Shown piece after piece: positions 7,507 through 15,088 of a stretch of 29,993 bases of DNA. Positions within the stretch are counted from its first letter, which is position 1; every line of letters starts with the position of its first letter. This stretch comes from DTSX01 sp964633465. Its GTDB lineage: Bacteria > Pseudomonadota > Gammaproteobacteria > Steroidobacterales > UBA11654. The stretch covers positions 1 to 29,993 of the forward strand of contig CAZWGB010000014.1 of NCBI GenBank assembly GCA_964633465.1, given 5' to 3'. A program made the position numbers and the translations under genes. The notes under the pieces are model-generated. The model was not told the origin of the DNA. It searched no databases and was given only the letters and a program-made list of their open reading frames with translations.

Positions 7507-9213
7507 TTAATTGCCTAGTAGCTTCATACTTCGAAGCTTATCTATAATAATTGCCGATGATTCTTCGACTGAAATATCAGATGTGTCTATCGTAACTTCT
7601 GGATTTTGTGGTTCTTCATATGGATCACTAACCCCTGTAAAATCAAGAATTTTTCCAGCACGTGCTCGTTTGTACAAGCCCTTAACATCTCTCTCTTCAC
7701 AAACACTTAAGGGAGTTGAAACGTGAATTTCAACAAACGACCCTACCTCATCTATCATGTTTCTTACTGTCTTTCTGGTGTTGGAATACGGTGCAATAGG
7801 CGCACAGATAGCCACTCCTCCGTGTTTAGTTATTTCACTGGCAACATACCCGATTCGTTTAACATGAATATCGCGGTCTTCTTTAGAAAAACCAAGTTCA
7901 CTTGATAAATGTTGTCTTACAATATCTCCGTCTAAAAGAGTAATGGGTCTGTCTTCCATTTCCATAAGTTTGTACACCAGAGCATTTGCCAAAGTAGATT
8001 TTCCTGCTCCTGATAATCCTGTAAAAAAGACAGTTAATCCCTGGTTGTGTAGCTTAGGATAACGCCTCCTTAATTCATGAACAACCTCAGGAAATGAATA
8101 CCAATTAGGTATTTCTGTTCTCTGTTTAAGCAACTCTTTGAATTGAGTGCCTGAAAGTGTTTCTATCTGATCCTCTTCTTTAATTTGATCCAAGGGTAAA
8201 TAATTTCTTTTATTCTTGGCAAAAACCATCTCCTGAAATGGCACCATCTTTATCTCTAACTCTTCTTGATATTGACTAATTAATTCTTGTGCATCGTAGG
8301 GTTGATAATATGTTTTGCCTTTTGCATCAACCCCTGGACCAGCGTGATCTCTGCCAATAATAATGTAGTTGCAGCCATAGTTTTTTCTAATAATTGCATG
8401 CCACAAAGCCTCTTTTGGACCTGCCATTCTCATCGCTAAATTAATGAGGCTTAATTCCACACTGTTTTCAGGATAATGTTTTATTATGTGCTGATAACAT
8501 TTAACTCTCGTAAAGTGATCAATATCACCAGGTTTAGATATTCCAATAACTGGATGTATCAACAACTTAGCATTGTGTTGTTCCATAGCTAATCGAGTCA
8601 GCTCAAAGTGAGCCCGATGCATTGGGTTTCTAGTCTGAAATGCTATAACATCTTGCCAACGTTTTGATCGAAACAAATCTCGCACTTCTTGGGGTGATTT
8701 TCTAAGGTGAGTGAAGTCAAAGTATTTGTTTGATTGTATGGGTATTAACTCGCCTGAAATATAGTTACTGTTTGTGTGGTTAAATAAATAATCAACACCA
8801 GGATGGTTTTCATCAATAGTTTTGAATACAGAGTTTGCTTCATCTTTTTTATTTGGTGACCAAAACTCTCTAACCTTGAGTATAGCCAGAAGAAATCCCT
8901 CTGCATTCCTTAAAGAAATGTGCTCATTTTTATCTAAAGCTTTTAAAAAATCATTAGGAACATCAAGAACAATTGGGATGGGCCATATTTCTCCATTCAA
9001 AAGTTTATTATTAAGCAGTATTTCTTCGTAGTCTTTCTGGTTATTAAATGTTAATAACGGAGAAAAAGCACCGTTTAAAATCATTTCAAGATCACACTGT
9101 TGTTTTAGTGAGAGTGTGAGTGAAGAAATTGTATTAGAGAGTTCTGAGTATTCTTCTAACTCACCTTTTGAAAGATGAAAAGAGACTAATTTGTTTCCAT
9201 GAGGATCAATCAT
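7507..9213 (-). CDS. sat-cysC: Bifunctional sulfate adenylyltransferase / adenylylsulfate kinase (Sat-CysC fusion)
   Basis: A 568-residue cytoplasmic fusion making APS and then PAPS from sulfate and ATP. The N-terminal ATP sulfurylase domain (~1-385) shows the nucleotide loop 'QTRNPMHRAH' (193-202) and 'GRDHAG' (287-292), and ends in the usual 'SGTQFKELL...IPNWYSFPEV' segment. The C-terminal APS kinase domain (~390-568) has the P-loop GLSGAGKS (399-406) and 'LLDGDIVR'. Both active sites look intact. This is the single-subunit Sat type, not the CysD/CysN heterodimer of E. coli. It stands alone: no PAPS reductase, sulfite reductase or sulfotransferase is in the window, so PAPS may feed assimilation or sulfation. 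It is convergent with frmA (6-bp gap). Confidence 0.92.
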   Translation of the reverse strand: MIDPHGNKLVSFHLSKGELEEYSELSNTISSLTLSLKQQCDLEMILNGAFSPLLTFNNQKDYEEILLNNKLLNGEIWPIPIVLDVPNDFLKALDKNEHISLRNAEGFLLAILKVREFWSPNKKDEANSVFKTIDENHPGVDYLFNHTNSNYISGELIPIQSNKYFDFTHLRKSPQEVRDLFRSKRWQDVIAFQTRNPMHRAHFELTRLAMEQHNAKLLIHPVIGISKPGDIDHFTRVKCYQHIIKHYPENSVELSLINLAMRMAGPKEALWHAIIRKNYGCNYIIIGRDHAGPGVDAKGKTYYQPYDAQELISQYQEELEIKMVPFQEMVFAKNKRNYLPLDQIKEEDQIETLSGTQFKELLKQRTEIPNWYSFPEVVHELRRRYPKLHNQGLTVFFTGLSGAGKSTLANALVYKLMEMEDRPITLLDGDIVRQHLSSELGFSKEDRDIHVKRIGYVASEITKHGGVAICAPIAPYSNTRKTVRNMIDEVGSFVEIHVSTPLSVCEERDVKGLYKRARAGKILDFTGVSDPYEEPQNPEVTIDTSDISVEESSAIIIDKLRSMKLLGN

Positions 9214-9408
9214 TGATTATCGATGGGCTAGATTAATTGTATTTAATGAAAAAAAATTATATTAGCACATTTTTTTTAGCTTTATCGTAAGAATAAAAAG
9301 GGTAATTTTGAGCATAATTGATATGTAACATGTTATATATATGAATATGTTCTTATTATATATATATGATATATATAAATATATTATTACTTATATATAA
9401 TATTTATG
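9214..9408. other. Extremely AT-rich spacer beside the integrase gene
   Basis: A gene-free stretch dominated by alternating AT runs (9335-9408) and a 10-base palindrome TAACATGTTA (9326-9335). It may contain the Sat-CysC promoter near 9214-9300. The word TATGTTCTTAT at 9346-9356 recurs at 10816-10826 on the far side of the integrase gene, but in such AT-rich DNA an 11-base match can occur by chance. Confidence 0.5.
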
Positions 9409-10716
9409 TTATAGCATACTTTTATTACTATTATAATTAAACATAAAATGTCTTAATGGTTGGTCAATTCCTGGAAGTTGCATCGGGCATAACTTGTCTA
9501 ACTCTTGATGTACTTTGTTGAGTGACTTTTTAAGCTCGTTATAGTGAATATTATTACTACCTAAACTCTCGTAAGTGTAATTGGGTTTTTTTATTCCTAA
9601 TAATGAATAAAAATGAGTTCTTGGTATATTTGCTAGATCAGCGACTTTTGCAAAAGTCTTTCTGAAAGCCTCGGGATAAATTACCCAATCAATGTCTGAA
9701 GAGTAAATATTTAAAGTCTTTCTCAAATTGTTTAAATTTTTGTTTTGTCTTATAGGACTACGAAAGACCCAATCTTCTTCTTTTTTGAAATTAAAACCTA
9801 TCTTTCCTTTGTAAATAATTTCCATGTCATCCAGGACATCTTGAATATATTCATTGATAGGATAGACCTGAATATTATTTCTTCTTTTAAACTTAATAAA
9901 CTTTTTATTACTAATTTGGCCCCACTTCAGATTAAGAACGTCTGATTTTTTGAGTCCACTGATAAGCAAAAGGTAAATAGCATTCCTAGTAACTCTATTA
10001 ACTTTATCTATATTCAATGGATCCCACAATCTATAGAGAATCTTTGGCAACTCTGTCTCAAGATCTATTTGTCGATCTCTCCTTATGGCTGGATAAGTTA
10101 GGTTTAATTTGCGTATTACTGATGCAGGGTTTGAGCTTGTGTCTATTAAGTTAAGTGTCTGAGCATAAGAAAAGACCGATGACAAAAACTGTAAAGCATT
10201 ATTTGCTGCCGTTGGCGTTTCCTCAAGGGATTTATACCATTCGATAATCAACTCTGTTGAGATTTGATTAATATTTTTGTTTAGAAGTGGTTGTAATTTA
10301 TTTTTTAATAAGTATGTCTTGCACTGGTCAGCGTAATTTTTTGAATATTCTCTTTTTTGCTCCTTATCAAAAATGAATTGCATTGCGATATTTTCTAGGC
10401 TCAGTCCCATGGAATATTGTTTATTTTTAGATTTTTTTATTAAATTTGGATCTTTACCCTGTTCAAGAAGCCTAATGCATTGAATGTGTTTTGAAATAGC
10501 TTCATCAACAGAAAGGCTTTTTGTTGTGCCATGAGTAATAGTTCTCGGATTACCGCCAAAATGTATTCGGCCATAGGTAATGAATGAAATTCTTCCCTTT
10601 GGGTTAACTTTTATCCTAAACCCAGGGTAATTAATAGATTTAATAAAATATGGCTGTGGTTTTAACTCTAAAGAGTCTATTAATTTGGGAGTAATATTTA
10701 CTTTTTCTACTGTCAT
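9409..10716 (-). CDS. Divergent tyrosine recombinase / phage-type integrase, probably catalytically atypical
   Basis: A 435-residue protein with integrase architecture. An N-terminal DUF4102-like arm-binding part (~1-90, 'PGFRIKVNPKGRISFITYGR...') is followed by a helical core-binding domain (~105-205) and a catalytic-like domain (~215-400) with 'LLLISGLKKSDVLNLKWGQI' and 'PEAFRKTFA'. Against the R-K-H-R-H-Y signature, the first Arg is Lys (K256), the H of HxxR is Glu (E349) with R352 kept, and the H of 'LLGH' is Ile (I375). Candidate tyrosines Y380 and Y382 lie closer to this point than usual. The frame is open, so it is under selection or newly decayed. No other phage or element gene is nearby. 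A 10-bp direct repeat brackets the gene. Confidence 0.75.
   Translation of the reverse strand: MTVEKVNITPKLIDSLELKPQPYFIKSINYPGFRIKVNPKGRISFITYGRIHFGGNPRTITHGTTKSLSVDEAISKHIQCIRLLEQGKDPNLIKKSKNKQYSMGLSLENIAMQFIFDKEQKREYSKNYADQCKTYLLKNKLQPLLNKNINQISTELIIEWYKSLEETPTAANNALQFLSSVFSYAQTLNLIDTSSNPASVIRKLNLTYPAIRRDRQIDLETELPKILYRLWDPLNIDKVNRVTRNAIYLLLISGLKKSDVLNLKWGQISNKKFIKFKRRNNIQVYPINEYIQDVLDDMEIIYKGKIGFNFKKEEDWVFRSPIRQNKNLNNLRKTLNIYSSDIDWVIYPEAFRKTFAKVADLANIPRTHFYSLLGIKKPNYTYESLGSNNIHYNELKKSLNKVHQELDKLCPMQLPGIDQPLRHFMFNYNSNKSML
9410..9419 (+). repeat. Direct repeat TATAGCATAC, left copy
   Basis: The perfect 10-base word overlaps the stop codon of the integrase gene. The identical word, in the same orientation, lies just upstream of that gene's start (10722-10731). 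It is a candidate recombination core or regulator site. Confidence 0.5.
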
Positions 10717-10721
10717 TTATA

Positions 10722-10731
10722 TATAGCATAC
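10722..10731 (+). repeat. Direct repeat TATAGCATAC, right copy
   Basis: Identical to 9410-9419 and located 5 bp upstream of the integrase start codon at 10716. The two copies therefore frame the coding sequence almost exactly, enclosing a unit of about 1.3 kb. Confidence 0.5.
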
Positions 10732-11011
10732 AAAAAAATACAAATTAATAAATTTATTATTTATTATATTATATTTATCAATATCTTAAATAATTATTTA
10801 TATTTTATAGATTCTTATGTTCTTATATAAGATATCTCTGTATATTTTAGTGGAAGTTAATTTTATAATCGATCGTAAGTGCTTTTCCTTTACTACATAA
10901 TCTTGAACAATCGTTTTTCTGCTGTTTGATTGAGAACTAATGCCTTACCATTGTTGTTAAAGTTTATGAAAAATTGTTTTTGCATTGTCAAAATCTGAGA
11001 TTTCAAAAGAT
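10732..11011. other. AT-rich intergenic region upstream of the Rieske gene
   Basis: No gene is visible. The block 10741-10800 has only 3 G/C in 60 bases; composition returns toward normal from about 10850. It should hold the Rieske gene promoter, but I cannot assign -35 and -10 boxes with confidence in such AT-rich sequence. Confidence 0.5.
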
Positions 11012-12040
11012 ATGGATCAAAAAACAACCACATACACCCTGCCTGCAGAGCTATACCACGAGAATTCTTTTTTTAAAATTGAGAGGGATAAGATTTTTTT
11101 TAATGAATGGCAGTGGGTGGGAAGATCTGAGTTAGTAAAAAATCCTGGTGAGTTTATAACTGGTGAGATTACAAATAGCCCTATTTTAATAATCCGAGAT
11201 AATGCCAATACCCTAAGAGGATTTCATAATGTATGTCGTCATAGAGCCTCTAAAATCCTGTTAGATAAAAAAGGCAATTGTAAAAGTCTTGTCTGCCCAT
11301 ATCATGGATGGCGATATGGATTGAATGGGAAATTACAGAACTCCCCACATTTTTTTGGAGCTGAAGATTTCAACCCAGACAATTTTTCACTCTTTCCAAT
11401 CAAAGTATCAGAAGAATTTGGATTAGTTTTTGTCAATATTAATGTTGACTCTGAATCCCTTGCCAATTGGTTGGGACCTTTTACAGAAATGGTCAATCGT
11501 GTTTATAAAAGCAACTTTGTTTTTCATAATGAAATAACTTTTGATGTTAATGCTAATTGGAAAACTTACGTTGATAATTACCAAGAGGGATATCATATTC
11601 CTTTAATTCATCCTCAATTAAACAGAGATGTTGTTTGGCAAGAATATAAGTTGACTAATGCTGATTCGACAAGCATACATTCTGTTCCACCGAAATCTGG
11701 AAGTCATGAGCCAGGAAGCTTCGGGTGGCATTTTCCAAATATTATCTTCAATGCATACGGCAGAGGTGCAGTCTTTCAAAGAATTGAACCACTGAAGCCA
11801 AAATGGTGTAGAGTGATCTATAATCTTTTCAGGCCATCAGATGTATCGGAGGAAGATTTTGAGGCGAATGAAGGTCAGTACCAGAAAGAAGTTAGTATTG
11901 AAGACCAAAAAATAGTTCCCTTGGTGCAACAAAATCTAGAGACTGGTATATATCAGGCTGGTCCATTAAGCCCTAAATATGAGTCTGGATTAGCTTATTT
12001 TCATCAACTGTTAATGGAAAGAATTGGTACGGGAGAATAA
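11012..12040 (+). CDS. Rieske non-heme iron oxygenase, alpha (catalytic) subunit
   Basis: A 342-residue ring-hydroxylating-type oxygenase. The Rieske [2Fe-2S] motif is complete (C75, H77, C95, H98 with the usual 17-residue spacing), as is the mononuclear iron site: D188 bridges in 'YVDNYQEGYH', H195 and H200 are ligands, and D298 in 'SIEDQKIV' is the likely third ligand. The 'NWKTYVDNYQEGYHIPLIHP' region is like the choline/carnitine/betaine monooxygenase branch rather than naphthalene-type dioxygenases, so N-demethylation or hydroxylation of a quaternary amine or similar small molecule is possible. No reductase or beta subunit is adjacent. I chose the ATG at 11012; a TTG at 10985 in frame would add nine residues, and neither has a strong ribosome-binding site. 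The next gene follows after 1 bp. Confidence 0.88.
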   Translation: MDQKTTTYTLPAELYHENSFFKIERDKIFFNEWQWVGRSELVKNPGEFITGEITNSPILIIRDNANTLRGFHNVCRHRASKILLDKKGNCKSLVCPYHGWRYGLNGKLQNSPHFFGAEDFNPDNFSLFPIKVSEEFGLVFVNINVDSESLANWLGPFTEMVNRVYKSNFVFHNEITFDVNANWKTYVDNYQEGYHIPLIHPQLNRDVVWQEYKLTNADSTSIHSVPPKSGSHEPGSFGWHFPNIIFNAYGRGAVFQRIEPLKPKWCRVIYNLFRPSDVSEEDFEANEGQYQKEVSIEDQKIVPLVQQNLETGIYQAGPLSPKYESGLAYFHQLLMERIGTGE

Positions 12041-12041
12041 A

Positions 12042-12905
12042 ATGATATTGATTACAGGTGCAACTGGCAAAACAGGTTACGAAGTAGCAAAAAGTCTTGC
12101 TGAATTAAGTATCCCCTTTAAGGCATTAATCAGAAATTCAACAAAAGCATCACAAATGACTGAGCTGGGTGGTCAACCTATTATCGGTTCAATTGAAGAT
12201 GATGAACTATTAAACCAAGCCTTGGAAGGGGTTGACAAAACACTGCTGCTCTTACCCAACTCTGAGCAACAACTTTCTTTAGAAAAACGATTTGTGGATG
12301 CAGCAGTAAGAGCCGGGGTAAAACATATGGTAAAAATGTCTTCAATGGAAGCTCTACCCGAAGCCACCAGAACCATCCCGAGGATGCATGTTGAATCTGA
12401 AAACCACATCAAAGACTCCGGTCTATCGTGGACAATGATAAAGCCAAACTTTTTTATGCAAAACTTGCTTGGTGCTGGAAAAACAATTAAAGAACAAAGT
12501 AAATTCTTTTTCCCCTTTGAAAATGGAACCACAGCCATGATGGATGTTAGGAACATTGGGCTGTTTATTGCGAAAGTACTGTCCGATGAAGGACATAACA
12601 ATCAAAACTATGAAATAACCGGTCCTGAGTTATTGTCATTCCATGAAGTAGCTGAGAAATTTAGTATCGTGCTTGGTAAAGAGATCAATTACGTCAGCGT
12701 TCCCATGGATGCGTATAAAACTACTTTATCTCAATTTGTAACAAACCAATGGCACTTGGATGCTGTAATTGATCTCTTTGAAGATATTGCGGAGGGAGGG
12801 CTTGATTATACAACGACTACTTTTAGTGATTTAACTGGAAAACCTCCTTGCTCCTTGCAACAATTCATCCAAGAACATCGTTTTGTTTATAGGGATTCAG
12901 ACTAA
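12042..12905 (+). CDS. NmrA-like / atypical SDR NAD(P)-binding protein
   Basis: A 287-residue Rossmann protein starting directly with the dinucleotide-binding loop 'ILITGATGKTG' (residues 2-12). A conserved 'VKMSSMEALPEA' strand and 'SGLSWTMIKPNFFMQNLL' are typical of the NmrA/HSCARG and NAD(P)H:quinone oxidoreductase-like branch of extended SDRs; no classical YxxxK active site is evident. The start at 12042 is preferred to upstream non-ATG codons because GGGAG (12031-12035) gives ideal spacing and the protein then begins at the Rossmann strand. The gene lies 1 bp after the Rieske gene stop, so they are surely cotranscribed. It could be a redox partner or redox sensor for the oxygenase pathway, but it lacks flavin/Fe-S reductase domains. 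Confidence 0.82.
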   Translation: MILITGATGKTGYEVAKSLAELSIPFKALIRNSTKASQMTELGGQPIIGSIEDDELLNQALEGVDKTLLLLPNSEQQLSLEKRFVDAAVRAGVKHMVKMSSMEALPEATRTIPRMHVESENHIKDSGLSWTMIKPNFFMQNLLGAGKTIKEQSKFFFPFENGTTAMMDVRNIGLFIAKVLSDEGHNNQNYEITGPELLSFHEVAEKFSIVLGKEINYVSVPMDAYKTTLSQFVTNQWHLDAVIDLFEDIAEGGLDYTTTTFSDLTGKPPCSLQQFIQEHRFVYRDSD

Positions 12906-12939
12906 ATAAAGATAGAGTTCCCTCTCAGAGAAACGAAAA

Positions 12940-14220
12940 CTATTGTTCCTGCCATCCCTTTTTTACAACAATGAAGGTAAATATGATTGCTGGAACACCT
13001 GCTAATGCTACATATAAGAAAAAATTGTACCAGCCTACAGTTGCTATAAACTGACCAGAAAATCCGCTTATGGCTTTGCCTGGCAAAGTCATGAGTGATG
13101 AAAAGAGTGCGTATTGAGTAGCAGTGTACTTTCGGCTGGTTAAACTGGATAAAAATGCAATAAAAACAGAACCAGAAAAACCCAAAGCAAAATTATCCAC
13201 GCTAATGGTCAACATTAGATAGCGAATATCGGGTCCAGACCCAATCAGAAAAATATAAAATAGATTTGTACTTACGAGCAATATACTGCCAAGAATTAAT
13301 GGTCTGCCAATCTCATATTTAGCAACTGCTAGACCTCCTATAAATGCACCAAATATCGTTACCCCAATACCGAAAACTTGTGTGGTTGAAGCAATTTCAG
13401 TGAGCTCAAAACCAACATCGAGAAAGAAGGGATTTGCAACAATGCCTAAAATTAAATCGCTCACTCGATACAGTCCAATCATCATTAATAAAACAATAGA
13501 CCAATAGCCGTTACGAATGAAAAATTCTGAAAATGGTTCAATAACAGCTTCCTTTAGCCATGTTATTGCTGATGCTTTTTTTCTCGATTGGAGACTGGGT
13601 TCTCTTATAAGTAATGTGGTGGTGATCCCAACCAACATAAAGAAAGCCATAACTTTATAAGCAAAATTCCATGTATTGAATGCAGCAATGTAAAGAGTTC
13701 CAGCGCCTGCTATCAATACAGCTACTCTGTAACCCAATTGATATGCTGCTGCCATAGCTCCTTGGAAACGATTGTTTATAATTTCGATACGGTAGGCATC
13801 AATTGCAATATCTTGTGTTGCTGAAGCGAAAGCTATCAAAACAGAAAAAACAGCAAATAAACTGAGATTCTCCAGTGGGTTTATGGAAGAAATAATCAAC
13901 AACCCCAATAAGACCGCGAACTGTGTGCTTAGCATCCATGCTCTTCTTCTGCCAAGCAACCTCGATAAGAGGGGCAAAGAAAGTTTATCGACAATTGGTG
14001 CCCACAAAAATTTAATCGCATAAACAATGCCAACCCATGCGAACATACTAATTTCAACAATCCCTATCTCTACAGAAGCAAGCCAAGCGGTTAATGTCGC
14101 AAACACCAAAGGGAAAGGTAGCCCTGCAGAAAAGCCTAGGAACAGCATGCTGATAACTTCAGTTTTTAGATAAATTTCCAAACCATATTGCTGTGGCCCG
14201 TTATCAGAGTGAGTAATCAT
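12940..14220 (-). CDS. ampG: AmpG-type muropeptide permease (MFS)
   Basis: A 426-residue inner-membrane protein with about 12 TM segments. The family hallmarks 'LGFSAGLPFPLVFATLTAWL' near the N-terminus, 'FLWAPIVDKLSLPLLSRLLG' and 'FASATQDIAIDAYRIE' are all present. AmpG imports GlcNAc-anhydroMurNAc-peptides from the periplasm for cell-wall recycling and can indirectly affect AmpC-type beta-lactamase induction. Its start overlaps the end of the exonuclease gene by 17 bp, so the two form an operon with likely translational coupling. It is convergent with the NmrA-like gene across 34 bp. Confidence 0.88.
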   Translation of the reverse strand: MITHSDNGPQQYGLEIYLKTEVISMLFLGFSAGLPFPLVFATLTAWLASVEIGIVEISMFAWVGIVYAIKFLWAPIVDKLSLPLLSRLLGRRRAWMLSTQFAVLLGLLIISSINPLENLSLFAVFSVLIAFASATQDIAIDAYRIEIINNRFQGAMAAAYQLGYRVAVLIAGAGTLYIAAFNTWNFAYKVMAFFMLVGITTTLLIREPSLQSRKKASAITWLKEAVIEPFSEFFIRNGYWSIVLLMMIGLYRVSDLILGIVANPFFLDVGFELTEIASTTQVFGIGVTIFGAFIGGLAVAKYEIGRPLILGSILLVSTNLFYIFLIGSGPDIRYLMLTISVDNFALGFSGSVFIAFLSSLTSRKYTATQYALFSSLMTLPGKAISGFSGQFIATVGWYNFFLYVALAGVPAIIFTFIVVKKGWQEQ

Positions 14221-14977
14221 AATCCATGAGTAATGGTGCGTGATCTGAAAATCTTTGATCCTTGTATATTGAGGATTGAAGAATACGGTCTTTAAAATCA
14301 GGTGTTGTTATTTGATAATCGATCCGCCAACCAACATTATTCTCCCAAGCCTTCCCCCTATTAGACCACCAAGTATATTCATAGGGGTTTTGATTGATTA
14401 CACGAAATCCATCTACATACCCCAACTGATTGAATATTTTTTCTAGCCATGCTCTTTCCTCTGGAAGACATCCTGAATTTTTTTGGTTTGCTTTCCAATT
14501 TTTAATATCTATTTCTTTATGCACGATATTCACATCTCCACAAAAGATAAAAGGCCTCTGGGATTTCTGCATTGTGTTTAATTTGATTTCAAATTCATCT
14601 AAGAATCTATATTTTGCATCTTGTCTTGCTTGTCCAGAAGAACCTGAAGGAAAATAGACAGATGCTATTGAAAAATTGTTAAAAATCAGTTCCAAGTAAC
14701 GGCCTTCGCAATCAAATTCTTTAGAATTCAAGCCTTGAATTACATTCTTAGGTTTGTGTTTACTTAAAATACCGACACCACTGTACCCTTTTTTTTCAGC
14801 TGGGAAATAAAAGCAAAAATAAGGTTTTGGCCAAAATCTACGGCTTTCTATATCTTTCACTTGCGCCCTTATTTCTTGGAGGCAAACTAAATCAGCATCT
14901 TCTTCTTCCAGCCAATTAAAAAATCCTTTTCTCTCTGCTGCCCTTATTCCATTTACATTTACGGTAATAATTTTTAT
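14204..14977 (-). CDS. xthA: Exonuclease III / AP endonuclease family protein of the Crc-like clade, apparent AUA start
   Basis: A 257-residue exonuclease III-type Mg-dependent nuclease (AP endonuclease, 3'-exonuclease). With the start at 14977 the catalytic set is complete in family order: N7, E35, Y108, D148 and N150 (GDVN), D220 (WRIDY), D245-H246 (SDHAP). The codon at 14977 is ATA, not ATG; it sits exactly where E. coli ExoIII has Met1 (x-K-I-I-T-V-N-V-N-G-I-R) and six bases after GGAG (14984-14987). In frame upstream there is only a TAA at 15017-15019 and no ATG/GTG/TTG between. The first canonical start, GTG at 14860, would remove N7 and E35. The C-terminal half, including 'CLPEERAWLEKIFNQLGYVD', closely resembles Pseudomonas Crc as I recall it, and the gene is next to pyrE as crc is. 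It overlaps ampG. Confidence 0.85.
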   Translation of the reverse strand: MKIITVNVNGIRAAERKGFFNWLEEEDADLVCLQEIRAQVKDIESRRFWPKPYFCFYFPAEKKGYSGVGILSKHKPKNVIQGLNSKEFDCEGRYLELIFNNFSIASVYFPSGSSGQARQDAKYRFLDEFEIKLNTMQKSQRPFIFCGDVNIVHKEIDIKNWKANQKNSGCLPEERAWLEKIFNQLGYVDGFRVINQNPYEYTWWSNRGKAWENNVGWRIDYQITTPDFKDRILQSSIYKDQRFSDHAPLLMDYDYSL

Positions 14978-14987
14978 TTTGTTCTCC
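14975..14987 (-). promoter_or_regulatory. Shine-Dalgarno GGAG plus AUA initiation codon of the exonuclease gene
   Basis: Reading the minus strand, GGAG (14987-14984) is followed by six bases and then ATA (14977-14975). This is textbook spacing for a ribosome-binding site, and it decides the start of the exonuclease gene despite the missing ATG. Confidence 0.6.
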
Positions 14988-15088
14988 GTTAATTCATTTA
15001 AAGATATGAAACATACTTATAAATCTCATGGCTACACAAATGATTTGAAATGCTAAACTATCTAACACTCACTCAAAGTGTATATTGT

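Noticed and set aside
9335..9408. AT-alternating tract as a replication origin or CRISPR-like repeat
   Set aside because: There are no regularly spaced repeats, DnaA-box sets or partition genes; simple AT alternation beside a mobile-type gene explains it.
9346..10826. 11-base TATGTTCTTAT pair as definite attachment sites
   Set aside because: In flanks this AT-rich, about one such match is expected by chance; mentioned only as supporting context for the tighter 10-base repeat.
12024..12041. Earlier non-ATG start for the NmrA-like gene
   Set aside because: The ATG at 12042 follows GGGAG at good spacing, and the protein then begins at its Rossmann strand.
14204..14860. Exonuclease gene starting at the GTG at 14860
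   Set aside because: That start deletes the first 39 residues, including catalytic N7 and E35, and has no Shine-Dalgarno; homology continues upstream to the AUA at 14977.
15050..15088. Longer PyrE with an extra 13 N-terminal residues
   Set aside because: Family proteins begin near 'MENYKQQFIQF' (15089); the extra residues match nothing and lie in the divergent promoter region.
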